64,000 nt of DNA from contig JAFRGO010000005.1 in the NCBI GenBank assembly GCA_017433765.1, positions 1 through 64,000 on the forward strand. Direction: 5' to 3'. The position numbers were made by a program, and so were the translations under genes. This document shows positions 40,558-49,185 of the stretch, one piece after another (within the stretch, counting starts at the first letter, position 1; every line of letters starts with the position of its first letter). A model generated the notes under the pieces. The model saw nothing but the letters and a program-made list of their open reading frames with translations. It searched no databases and was not told the DNA's origin. Origin of the DNA: Candidatus Saccharimonadota bacterium (GTDB lineage Bacteria; Patescibacteriota; Saccharimonadia; Saccharimonadales; Saccharimonadaceae).

Positions 40558-43086
40558 TTATCGGGTTTGGGGCTTTTGCTTTTTCTGATAGAAAAGTTTG
40601 TGAAGCTCGACGGTCAGGACTGGGACGATAAAGGAGAAGACGACAGCCAAAAGCAGGGCGAGAGGAGGAACGGGGACGGCGGAGACAAAGCTGGCGAGCG
40701 GGCCGAAGAGGGCGAGAATTTGGAGGCTAAAGGCGAAGATGAAGGCGAGAAGGAAGAGGAGGTTCTTGGCCTTGGTGAGGCGAGTCCAGCAGGATTCGAA
40801 GATGCCGCGCGTGGTGAAGGCGTTGGCCCATTGCATGACGACGAGAGCGACGAAGGCGAGGGTGTTGGACTCTGCGTGGGAGAGGAAGTGGCTGGCGGTA
40901 TAATAAACCGCGAGGGTGATGGCGGCCATGGTGACGGCGATGATGACGATGCGTTCGATGATGAGGCGCGGAAGGAGGGGGGTATTGTGGCCTTCGGGTT
41001 TTTGACGCAATAAGCGGGCTTCGGCGGGCTCGAGACCGATGGGGATAATCATGATGGAGTCGGTCACGAGGTTGACCCAGAGGATTTGGATGGGGAGGAG
41101 GAGTTGGGCGCGGCCGATGAGCAGGGCGCCGATAAGGGTGAGAACTTCGCCGGCGTTGGTCGAGAGGAGATAGAGAAGCATGCGACGAATGTTGGCGAGA
41201 ATGACGCGACCTTCGCGGATGGCGGCGGTGATGTTAGCGAAGTTATTATCGACGAGAACGATGTCGCCGGCGTCTTGGACGATGGAAGGGCCGTCGCCCA
41301 TAGCGATGCCGACGTGGGCGTTGGTCAGGGCGGGGACGTCGTTGACACCGTCGCCGGTCATTGCGACAATTTCGCTACGTTTCAGGGCGTCGAGGATGCG
41401 GAACTTATCTTCGGGCGTAACGCGAGCAAAGATGGAGGCGGACTTGGCCTTTTCGGCGAGAGTATCGTCGTCGAGAGTGTCGATTCTGGTGCAATCGAGG
41501 ACTTCTTCGGGAGTTTTGGCAAGGCCGAGGCTTTTGCCGATGGCGAAGGCGGTGCCGGCGTGGTCGCCGGTGACCATTTTGACCTTGATGCCGGCTTGTC
41601 TCGCGCGGGCGATGGCAGGCTTCGCTTCCCTTCTAATGGTGTCCGAGACGGCGCAGAGGCCGAGGAAGATGAATTTTTCGGACTTTTCGAGGCGAGAGAG
41701 CTCGTTGATGTCGTGGGCGGGAGCGACTTTGGCCAGAGCGAGGACTTTGTAGCCGAAGCTGGCGAATTCGTCGAGTTTTTGGATGGTGGTCTCGTAATCT
41801 TTGGCGGAAAGCCGACAACGTTTAAGGATGACTTCAGGAGAGCCTTTTAGGTAGATGATATTTTTCTTGGCGCGACCTTCGGCGAAGAGGTTGCCGGACA
41901 TACGAATAGATTGGTCGAAGGCGTAGGAGCGAAGGGGTGCACCCGGATTCGCGATTTTATTAGCGCTAGCATAGCGCCAGAGACAAATATCCATCGGGTC
42001 GCCAGTTTCGGAGGCGGGGAGGGCGGCGCGGACAAGATAGTCGCCGAGGTTGGTGGGGGATTTGGACCAGAGCTTTTGGAGAGAGAGGCGGTTCTCGGTC
42101 AAGGTGCCGGTTTTGTCGCTGGCAATGGTCGAGACGATGCCGAGAGATTCGATGGCGCGGAGTTCCTTGATTAGGGCCTTCTTCTTGGCGAGGCGAGTGG
42201 CGCCGATGGCAAGAATGATGGCAGTGGCGATGGGTAAATCTTCGGGGACGGCGGAGACGATGAGCGCCAGAGTGAATTCGGCCGACTCGAAGAAAGAGAG
42301 GCCTTCGAGGAGCTGGATGAGAAAAACTAGGACCGCAACAACGCCGAGGATAATCGCGATGCGGATGACGAGCTGGTTGATTTTTTCTTGAATCGGGCTC
42401 ATGACGGAGGCGCCGGAAGCCAGCGAGGCGATATGGCCGTATTCGGTAGAGTTGCCGGTCGCAACGACGACGATTTTGGCGCTACCGGTGATGACGAAGG
42501 AGCCAGAGAAAACCATGTTGCGTTGTTCGTAAATCTTTTTCTCGCCGGAGATAGCCTTGGCGTCTTTGGTGACGGAATCCGACTCGCCAGTCAACATGGA
42601 TTCGTTGGTCAGGAGGCCAGATTCGGAGACGATACGGCCGTCGGCAGGAACGCGGTCGCCTTCCGACAAGAGGACGATGTCGCCCGGGACGAGCTCGACA
42701 GCATCGAGCTCGAGTTCGGCGCCGTCGCGGAGGACGTGGATGTTTTGGACAGTGCGCTTCTTTAGGTTGCGAAGAACGCGCTCGGTCGAAAACTGCTGAA
42801 CGTAAAAAATCCCGGCGTCGCAAGCGATATCGATGGCGATGATAATAATCTCCGGAATCGAACCCTGGATAATCGCTAGAATAAGGGCGACGAGAAGAAT
42901 GACCATAAAAAGGTCCATGAAAGGTTCGAGGATTTTGCGCCAGAGAGGAGTGGTCTGGATGTTGATGGTGTTCTCGCCGTAAGTACGCTGGCGATATTTG
43001 ACCTCGGCGGAGGAGAGGCCACGATCGGGATTGGTGCGGAAATGTTCTAGGACTTCTTTGGACTTTTGGTTGTAGAAATTAGACAT
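40558..43086 (-). CDS. P-type cation-transporting ATPase (P2-like)
   Basis: An 842-residue P-type pump. The actuator motif is MLTGESDSV (TGES), the phosphorylation site is DKTGTLT with Asp324, and the hinge is VAMTGDGVNDVPAL. About ten membrane helices are visible, including the six-helix C-terminal block, as in calcium or Na/K-type P2 pumps. The helix-4 ion-site motif, normally PEGLP, reads PEDLP (281-285), placing an extra acid in the ion path. The ion cannot be assigned with certainty; calcium is the default guess. It lacks a ribosome site and follows an AT-rich promoter (TATAAT repeats). Confidence 0.92.
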   Translation of the reverse strand: MSNFYNQKSKEVLEHFRTNPDRGLSSAEVKYRQRTYGENTINIQTTPLWRKILEPFMDLFMVILLVALILAIIQGSIPEIIIIAIDIACDAGIFYVQQFSTERVLRNLKKRTVQNIHVLRDGAELELDAVELVPGDIVLLSEGDRVPADGRIVSESGLLTNESMLTGESDSVTKDAKAISGEKKIYEQRNMVFSGSFVITGSAKIVVVATGNSTEYGHIASLASGASVMSPIQEKINQLVIRIAIILGVVAVLVFLIQLLEGLSFFESAEFTLALIVSAVPEDLPIATAIILAIGATRLAKKKALIKELRAIESLGIVSTIASDKTGTLTENRLSLQKLWSKSPTNLGDYLVRAALPASETGDPMDICLWRYASANKIANPGAPLRSYAFDQSIRMSGNLFAEGRAKKNIIYLKGSPEVILKRCRLSAKDYETTIQKLDEFASFGYKVLALAKVAPAHDINELSRLEKSEKFIFLGLCAVSDTIRREAKPAIARARQAGIKVKMVTGDHAGTAFAIGKSLGLAKTPEEVLDCTRIDTLDDDTLAEKAKSASIFARVTPEDKFRILDALKRSEIVAMTGDGVNDVPALTNAHVGIAMGDGPSIVQDAGDIVLVDNNFANITAAIREGRVILANIRRMLLYLLSTNAGEVLTLIGALLIGRAQLLLPIQILWVNLVTDSIMIIPIGLEPAEARLLRQKPEGHNTPLLPRLIIERIVIIAVTMAAITLAVYYTASHFLSHAESNTLAFVALVVMQWANAFTTRGIFESCWTRLTKAKNLLFLLAFIFAFSLQILALFGPLASFVSAVPVPPLALLLAVVFSFIVPVLTVELHKLFYQKKQKPQTR

Positions 43087-43164
43087 ATATATTATATTAT
43101 AGCATTTTTAGCATGAGTTGTTTGGATTATTGCTTTTTGGCGCCAAATTCTGTAAGATATGGGT

Positions 43165-43701
43165 ATGATGTCTTGGGATGAATATTTTATAGGAATCGCC
43201 GACGAGGTAGCAAAAAAGTCCAAAGACCCGTCGTCGAAAAATGGCTGCGTAATCGTCGATGCGAAACATCGACCGGTTTCGTTCGGCTACAACGGAACGA
43301 TCCAGGGGGCGGATGAGAGCAAAATGACTCTCACGGAAAGACCGATGAAATATTATTTCGCGATACATTCGGAGATGAATGCACTGCTGTTCGCGCACCG
43401 CGATGTTTCGGGCTGTACGCTCTATAATCGAATGGCGACTTGCGAAAATTGTCTAAAATATTGCCTACAGGCCGGAATAAAACGTTTTGTTTATAAACAA
43501 CTGCGGGTTAATTCACACAAAAACGACAAAAATTCGTCAATGACGACAATCGACACGGACGAGGCGATTATCCGACTGCTAAAAGCCTGCCCAGAAGTGG
43601 AGACGCTAAATATCTCCAACGGGAAGACTTATATCGAAGATATCGTGGATTCGTATCCGGAGAACTCCGCCGAACGGAAACGCCTAGAAAAATGGCTATA
43701 A
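43165..43701 (+). CDS. Deoxycytidylate deaminase
   Basis: A 178-residue zinc deaminase that turns dCMP into dUMP, the substrate of thymidylate synthase. Zinc and catalytic residues are in HSEMNALLFA (His and Glu) and TCENCLKYC (two Cys), where the usual Pro before the first Cys is replaced. NGCVIVDAKHRPVSFGYNGT is the N-terminal signature. I chose the ATG at 43165 rather than 43159 because a TAAGAT box lies six bases upstream, the local leaderless pattern. It is divergent from the P-type ATPase and ends in a shared terminator. Confidence 0.88.
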   Translation: MMSWDEYFIGIADEVAKKSKDPSSKNGCVIVDAKHRPVSFGYNGTIQGADESKMTLTERPMKYYFAIHSEMNALLFAHRDVSGCTLYNRMATCENCLKYCLQAGIKRFVYKQLRVNSHKNDKNSSMTTIDTDEAIIRLLKACPEVETLNISNGKTYIEDIVDSYPENSAERKRLEKWL

Positions 43702-43733
43702 AAAAATAATCCCCCGCTGGGGATTATTGTTTA
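43702..43733. terminator. Bidirectional terminator
   Basis: AATAATCCCC (43705-43714) pairs with GGGGATTATT (43719-43728), flanked by A and T runs. It ends the dCMP deaminase transcript and the surface-protein operon. Confidence 0.88.
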
Positions 43734-44245
43734 ATCGTTCGATAAATCAAGATGCCGCCACCGACCATCATGGCTAGCAAAATCGGCACGCCGATAATCA
43801 TGGCAATCATAGCGGGCGTAGAGAACATATGCGCTTCGTATCGCTCGACGAGAGAATTCGTGAACTCGCCTAGCGGCTCGGTCTTGACGTCGCTAACGGT
43901 CGGGGCGGAGGAAATAGGCGCCCAAACGGCATACAGCGTAGTAACTCTATTCGTCGCGGTGAAATACGCTCCCGGCATGATAGTCTTCTCGCTCGTTGGG
44001 TCTAGCGCCCAACCAGAGAAAGAGAAGCCGTCTCTCGTTGGAGTTAGATTATTGACCTTCACGACGGCGTAGGTCTCGTTGCCGAGGACCGTCGCAGTCT
44101 CCGGCCCACTCACCCCGCCAGTAGTGTCGTAAACTACGGTGTACTCTACCGTCCCGCCGAGGTTGGACTCGGCAAAGACAGGGAGGCCAAGCCCCCCTGC
44201 GATAGTCAGACAAAGTATAGTTAGAACGAGACGGATACGTTTCAT
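43724..44245 (-). CDS. Small surface protein with one InlB-type B repeat
   Basis: A 173-residue exported protein: a signal peptide (MKRIRLVLTILCLTIAGGLGLPVFAE, residues 1-26), one Listeria-Bacteroides B-repeat (VVYDTTGGVSG...FSFSGWALDPTS...TTLYAVWAP), a linker, and a C-terminal membrane helix (about 145-167) with tail RTIKQ. The ATG at 44245 lies two bases from the stop of the large surface gene and follows GAGGAAAG, so both are made together. The B-repeat is a ubiquitin-like adhesive fold; host or episymbiont-partner contact is inferred. Confidence 0.8.
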   Translation of the reverse strand: MKRIRLVLTILCLTIAGGLGLPVFAESNLGGTVEYTVVYDTTGGVSGPETATVLGNETYAVVKVNNLTPTRDGFSFSGWALDPTSEKTIMPGAYFTATNRVTTLYAVWAPISSAPTVSDVKTEPLGEFTNSLVERYEAHMFSTPAMIAMIIGVPILLAMMVGGGILIYRTIKQ

Positions 44246-44246
44246 A

Positions 44247-46616
44247 TTAGGCTTCACTTTCCTCATCTTCCTTGTTGCGCTTCACGACGAAGAGGGTGGT
44301 GAGGGTCGTTACGGCGGCGGCAGCTCCAGCGGCGGCAGCAACTATCAAACCGGTGTTCGCAGCATTGCCCTCTAGCAAGGAGTAATAGGCAGCAAGAACG
44401 GCATTGTATTTCTGGATAAGCTCGGAGCTAATCATGGCTTTTTCTTCGTCGCTCAAGGCTTCGTATAGACTGCGGAGTCTCTCGATAGCTTCACCGTCGG
44501 CAAGCGTGATATCTTCGGGATTCGGCAAGGCACGAATCAATCTAATCACTTCGAGAACATTATCCGGAACGTTCAAAGTGTCTTCGCCGAGCGGGTTGGC
44601 GTTGCCGGAGCCGTTAGTCGAAGATGCGATACAGCGGACGGCATAACCGTTAGTCTTGGATTCGCTATTTCCGGAAAGTGCAGCCCCACTACCTGACCCC
44701 GAACCGTAATACACGGCGTAAGCATTGGCGGCGCTCACAGCACTCGAGGTCCAGAGATAGCCAGTATTGCCACTAATATAACTTCCGGTGCCGTCAACAT
44801 AGCCACCAAGCGGGAAGTTGAGCGGAGCGGAGGTATGGGCAGAGCTATTCATGGTCGTGGAGGTCGCACTACTCACGGCGTTGTATTGCGCCAGCAAGTA
44901 ACCAAACGAACCGCTCGCTACGCCATCAGCCGGAATAGTCCAACCCTTCGGGCAGATAGTGCCCTTGCCACCGGCAGTCGCGGAATAGTAATTATACAGA
45001 TAGCCACCACTAGCATAGCTGTTGCTACCGTTGTTCGCGGCGCCCGTGCGGAAGTCGGCACTAGTCGCGTCGCCAGTCCAGGAATTGTTGTCGGTCGCTT
45101 CCATAGTATAAGTACTGCTGACATCGGAGTTCGCCGTCGTTAAGTTCAGGCTCCAGCTCGTCGAATTATCTACGCCAAGGCGAAGGTTCTCAGTCATCCA
45201 GCAGTTGCCGTCGAGCAATTTCGCCACAGTGTAAGTATTGCCATCGCGAGTATCAACCAAGGAAATGGCCTGAGTATCGCCCGCGGCACCAGAAGTCGCA
45301 TTGCTAACCGAAGAGCAAATCTTCGCGGTCATGTCTTGCAATCTATAGACGCCGCCAACAGTCGTCGCGTTGGCTTTGCTAAACGCATCCTCAAAGGTCA
45401 CTGTCCCGTAAACAGCATACAGCGTCACGGTAGGATTATCTGACCGAACAGTAAAGATATCGCCCGGCTGATAAGAAGCCTCGGTCGCAATGGACGACGT
45501 CGCCCAACCCTTGAAGGTGCCAGCGTTCGACTCCGGAGAAACGTTTGGAATGGTGAAGTTGTGGCTACCGACATCCTCGGCGCTCATGCCCGCCGTAAGC
45601 GTGCCGGACGAATCCGTACCGCCAGCCAAGTTGAAGTTCAAAGTGAAAGTCTGGCCCCAGATAGCGTATAGTGTCGTCGAATAAGTGTTAACGTTCACGA
45701 CCGCGACGGTATTCCCATTCCCATCATCGCCATAGGTCGGCACCGTCCAGCTCCCATCCGAGGAATTATAAGCGTAGGCTGGAGAAGTCGAGCGCGAGCT
45801 AGTATCCCAACCCTTGAAGGTGTAACTTGTCCTAGCCGGAATCGTAGCCGTATCCAAAGGAATATAAACCGGTCCAGTATAGCTCGTGACGACGCTCTTC
45901 GTCGTCGAAGACGGGATATTGGTCACGGTATCGCTGGCGTTGCCGTTATAGCTCAAGGTATAATCGCTCGACACATCAGCGGCACTATTCGCCACAGCAG
46001 TCAAAATCAGCGTGCCGTCATACTTACCAAACAGCAAATCTTCGGTAATCAATGTACCAATATAAATATCAGTCTTCTCGTCAGTCGCCGCAGCGATAGT
46101 CTTCTTCAGCACGGTGTCGCTACTCGAGAGCGGGTTGAAGGTGCCAGACTGGCCGTTCTCGCTCCAGTCGGTACTCCAGCCGTAGGCGTTTTTCTCGTTG
46201 AAATACTGGCTATTGGCGATATCGACACTAATCGGCGCGGAAATAGACGAAATGTAGCTCTCGCTCGAGAAGTTGGAGTTGGAATTGACGAAATGGGCGT
46301 TGATATCCTTTGAGCGCATCGAAAGCTGGTAGCCGTAACTGTTCGCGGTGGTCACGGAGGCCTCGATACCGATTGTCTTGAATACGCCATTTTGACCCGG
46401 ATCGCGGACTTGGATGCTATAGCCGTTTGTCTCGTCGATGGGGCTGACCGAGAGCGTAACTGTGTTGCCCTCTTCCTCCACTTCGTCGGCATGGCTATCA
46501 TCGGCGAATTGGGGCACAAAAAGATAACCACAGACAAGAATAGCTAGACTCGCGAACGAGAAAATAGCAAAACTCCATACATCGGCGTATAGATTTAGCT
46601 TTTTACCCTTTTTCAT
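44247..46616 (-). CDS. Large surface protein: two B repeats, FISUMP domain, C-terminal anchor
   Basis: A 789-residue exported protein. Order: signal or anchor helix (about 10-35); a beta-rich N-terminal domain (about 50-205); two InlB-type B repeats (about 210-320 and 322-400, ending in TTLYAIWG and VTLYAVYG); a FISUMP-type domain (about 415-665) with VAKLLDGNCWMTENLRLG, YLYNYYSA and GTICPKGWTIP; a three-helix FIVAR-like unit with LYEALSDEEKAMI; and a final membrane helix with tail KRNKEDEESEA. There is no LPxTG. It is the first gene of a two-gene surface operon behind TTGTAA-17-TATAAT and AAGGAG. Likely an adhesin for contact with other cells. Confidence 0.85.
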   Translation of the reverse strand: MKKGKKLNLYADVWSFAIFSFASLAILVCGYLFVPQFADDSHADEVEEEGNTVTLSVSPIDETNGYSIQVRDPGQNGVFKTIGIEASVTTANSYGYQLSMRSKDINAHFVNSNSNFSSESYISSISAPISVDIANSQYFNEKNAYGWSTDWSENGQSGTFNPLSSSDTVLKKTIAAATDEKTDIYIGTLITEDLLFGKYDGTLILTAVANSAADVSSDYTLSYNGNASDTVTNIPSSTTKSVVTSYTGPVYIPLDTATIPARTSYTFKGWDTSSRSTSPAYAYNSSDGSWTVPTYGDDGNGNTVAVVNVNTYSTTLYAIWGQTFTLNFNLAGGTDSSGTLTAGMSAEDVGSHNFTIPNVSPESNAGTFKGWATSSIATEASYQPGDIFTVRSDNPTVTLYAVYGTVTFEDAFSKANATTVGGVYRLQDMTAKICSSVSNATSGAAGDTQAISLVDTRDGNTYTVAKLLDGNCWMTENLRLGVDNSTSWSLNLTTANSDVSSTYTMEATDNNSWTGDATSADFRTGAANNGSNSYASGGYLYNYYSATAGGKGTICPKGWTIPADGVASGSFGYLLAQYNAVSSATSTTMNSSAHTSAPLNFPLGGYVDGTGSYISGNTGYLWTSSAVSAANAYAVYYGSGSGSGAALSGNSESKTNGYAVRCIASSTNGSGNANPLGEDTLNVPDNVLEVIRLIRALPNPEDITLADGEAIERLRSLYEALSDEEKAMISSELIQKYNAVLAAYYSLLEGNAANTGLIVAAAAGAAAAVTTLTTLFVVKRNKEDEESEA

Positions 46617-46702
46617 CTAACTCCTTTTCTAGTTATGGTTTTATTATATATAAACTCAACCGTTTTTACAAGACTTTATTTATAGATTTTTTAAGCCATT
46701 TT

Positions 46703-47350
46703 TCACCATTTTATAGGGGTTTTACCGTGAGAAACAAGATAGGAATTGGCCTTGCTAAATGGCCGGCTGCCAAAGAAGCCGTTGTGGGCGGAAAGAGGCG
46801 AAGGATGGGCGGATTCGAGAATGAGATGCTTGCTTTCGTCGATGAGATGTTTTTTACTACGAGCGTCACGACCCCAGAGAATGAAAACTAGGTTCTCGCG
46901 AGTGTCGCTTAAATATTTGATGACCGCTTCGGTGAAAGTTTCCCAGCCGTAGCCACGATGGGAGCCAGCGTGGTGGGCTTCGACGGTCAAGACGTTATTA
47001 AGCAAGAGGACGCCTTGGTCTTGCCAGGATTTAAGATAGCCGGTTTTGTTCTCGTGGTGGCCGAGATCGGAGTCAATTTCTTTGTAAATGTTAACGAGCG
47101 AGGGTGGGATTTTCTCGGAAGGAGGCACGGAAAAAGCGAGACCGTGAGCAGCGCCTGGGGTGTGGTAGGGGTCTTGACCAAGAATGACGACTTTAATGGC
47201 TGTCAAATCGGTCGTAAAGGCCGAGAAGACTTTGGTTTTCTCGGGGAAGATAGTTTTGGTCGAATATTCGTATTTGAGAAATTCGGATAGTTCTTGGAAA
47301 TAGGGTTTGGCGAATTCGTTGTCGAGAAACTGTTTCCAAGAATCGTGCAT
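46703..47350 (-). CDS. ung: Uracil-DNA glycosylase
   Basis: A 215-residue family-1 enzyme that removes uracil from DNA. The catalytic Asp lies in VVILGQDPYHTPGAAHGLAFSVP, and the minor-groove loop is HPSPLSAHNGFFGSRPF with the conserved His. VLLLNNVLTVEAHHAGSH is also typical. Its start directly follows the gatB stop, so it is the last gene of the gatCAB operon. It complements the dUMP-making dCMP deaminase, which raises the risk of uracil in DNA. Confidence 0.97.
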   Translation of the reverse strand: MHDSWKQFLDNEFAKPYFQELSEFLKYEYSTKTIFPEKTKVFSAFTTDLTAIKVVILGQDPYHTPGAAHGLAFSVPPSEKIPPSLVNIYKEIDSDLGHHENKTGYLKSWQDQGVLLLNNVLTVEAHHAGSHRGYGWETFTEAVIKYLSDTRENLVFILWGRDARSKKHLIDESKHLILESAHPSPLSAHNGFFGSRPFSKANSYLVSHGKTPIKW

Positions 47351-48766
47351 TTAGCCGCCTAGCTTATCTTTAAGGATAGTTTGGACGGCCGAGGGGTTGG
47401 CTTTGCCTTGGGAGGCTTTCATGACCTGGCCGACAAGGAAGCCGAGAACCTTCGACTCGCCGTTTTTATAATCTTCCTGGGCTTTTTTAGTGGCGGGGTC
47501 GGCGAGGACGGAATCGACGATGGCGCCGAGAGCATCGAGGTCGTTTTCTTGGAGAAGGTTGAGCTCCTTGGCGATGGTGCGAGTGTCTTTTTTCGCCATG
47601 TCGGGGTCGAAGAAGCGGAGGAAGACTTCTTTCGTGGCGGTAGAGGAGAGCTCCTTTTGCTCGTTCATCGCCGCAAGGTCGGAGAGTTGGCGACTACTGG
47701 GGAGATGGTCGAGCATTTCGACGTATTTTTCTTCGGCGAGAAGGACGGTGACGAACAAGTTGGAGATGAGCTTAAGATGCTTAGTCTCGAGACTGGAGAC
47801 TTTTTCCATCAGACGCGGATAGTCGAGGAGAATCTCGAGAATGTCGGACGGAATAAGTTTCTCGTATTTGGCACGGTAATCAGACGGGAGGAGCGGAAAA
47901 TCGGCGAGCGCCTTGGAAATATAGGCTTCGGAAAGATTGAGCGGAGGAAGGTCGGGCTCGGGCATATAGCGATAATCTTGAGCCTCTTCTTTGGAACGCT
48001 GGGAAGTTGTCTCGCCCGTAGCGTCGGACCAGCCGCGAGTTTCTTGGATGACTTTTGCGCCGGAATCGAGAAGTTTAGTCTGGCGTTTAATCTCGTATTC
48101 GACAGCACGCTCGACGGAGCGAAAACTGTTGAGGTTTTTGATCTCGGCGCGAGTGCCGAGCTCGGCTGAACCCTCGGGGGCGAGAGAAATGTTGACGTCA
48201 AAACGCATATTGCCGTTATAGAGGTCGCCGTGGGTAACGCCGGCAAAAATCATTGCGCGCCATAGTTCCTTGCAGTAGTCGCGAGCCTCGACAGCGGCGT
48301 GCATGTCGGGCAGGGAGACGATCTCAAGCAGCGGAGTATCAACGCGGTTCAAATCAACAAGCGAGTAGTTGTCAAAATGCGACAATTTACCAGCGTCACC
48401 TTCGAGGTGGGCGTGTTCGATGTGGACTTTTTGGCCGTCGGCGAGCTGGATGTAGCCGGCGCCGATGATGGGCGAATAAAATTGTGTAATCTGGTAGCCC
48501 TTGGGGGAGTCGGGGTAGAAATAGTGCTTGCGGTCGAAGCGAGAATAGCCGTTGATTTGAGCATTCATGGCGCGGCCGGCGCGGAGAGCGAGGTGGACGG
48601 CACCTTCGTTGAGACGAGGAAGCATGCCTGGCAGGGCGTAATCGACGGGAGAGACGCAAGAGTTCGGTTCTTTGCCGACAGCGTCATTGTCGACTTCGGA
48701 GAAAAGCTTGGTTTTAGTTGCAAGTTGGACGTGACATTCTATACCGATGGTGGGATAGTATTTCAT
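47351..48766 (-). CDS. gatB: Asp/Glu-tRNA amidotransferase subunit B
   Basis: A 471-residue GatB, the tRNA-binding and kinase subunit that turns Glu-tRNA-Gln (or Asp-tRNA-Asn) into the amide form. IGIECHVQLATKTKLFS, NRVDTPLLEIVSLPDM, RFDVNISL and YRYMPEPDLPPL are diagnostic, and the C-terminal YqeY-like helical tail (residues about 320-471) is present. Start ATG at 48766 overlaps the stop of the unknown gene by one base. Confidence 0.97.
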   Translation of the reverse strand: MKYYPTIGIECHVQLATKTKLFSEVDNDAVGKEPNSCVSPVDYALPGMLPRLNEGAVHLALRAGRAMNAQINGYSRFDRKHYFYPDSPKGYQITQFYSPIIGAGYIQLADGQKVHIEHAHLEGDAGKLSHFDNYSLVDLNRVDTPLLEIVSLPDMHAAVEARDYCKELWRAMIFAGVTHGDLYNGNMRFDVNISLAPEGSAELGTRAEIKNLNSFRSVERAVEYEIKRQTKLLDSGAKVIQETRGWSDATGETTSQRSKEEAQDYRYMPEPDLPPLNLSEAYISKALADFPLLPSDYRAKYEKLIPSDILEILLDYPRLMEKVSSLETKHLKLISNLFVTVLLAEEKYVEMLDHLPSSRQLSDLAAMNEQKELSSTATKEVFLRFFDPDMAKKDTRTIAKELNLLQENDLDALGAIVDSVLADPATKKAQEDYKNGESKVLGFLVGQVMKASQGKANPSAVQTILKDKLGG

Positions 48767-49185
48767 TAGATGGCTCCTAGGTCTTTTAAGGCTTGTTTAT
48801 AGGTCGCGAGAGCATGGAGGGATTGGCGGTATTCGACGTGAAAACCGTGTTCGTGGGCGATTTGGTTGCGAAGTTTGTGGGCATACCAGACGGAGTTGAG
48901 CGAGGTGAATTTGTCGGCGGATTTCTTTAGACGGTCGCCCATGGTTTTGCCGGGGATGCCCATCTCGGAGAGGGCTTTGTCGAGCAATTTGTCAGCCTCG
49001 ACGAGAGAGAGGTCGTAGGTGGCGGGATTGTCACGGAGCAGGCCGTTCTCGATTTTTAAAAAGTCGGTCTGGTAGGCGATTTTATCGAAAGTGTAGGCGC
49101 GCTTCGAATTCAACATGACAGCAAGGAAGATGAAAATGCCAACAATCAAGACGGCGACACAAAAAGTGATAATAGAAAAGTCCAT
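48766..49185 (-). CDS. Membrane-anchored protein with HEPN-like motif, between gatA and gatB
   Basis: A 139-residue protein: an N-terminal membrane helix (about 5-25) and a helical cytoplasmic part. Residues about 105-118 read YAHKLRNQIAHEHGF, in which R-N-x3-H resembles the RxxxxH motif of HEPN ribonuclease-like proteins; this is a weak, by-eye likeness. Start and stop each overlap the gat genes by one base, so it is firmly within the operon. Whether it has a role in tRNA-linked functions is unknown. Confidence 0.65.
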   Translation of the reverse strand: MDFSIITFCVAVLIVGIFIFLAVMLNSKRAYTFDKIAYQTDFLKIENGLLRDNPATYDLSLVEADKLLDKALSEMGIPGKTMGDRLKKSADKFTSLNSVWYAHKLRNQIAHEHGFHVEYRQSLHALATYKQALKDLGAI

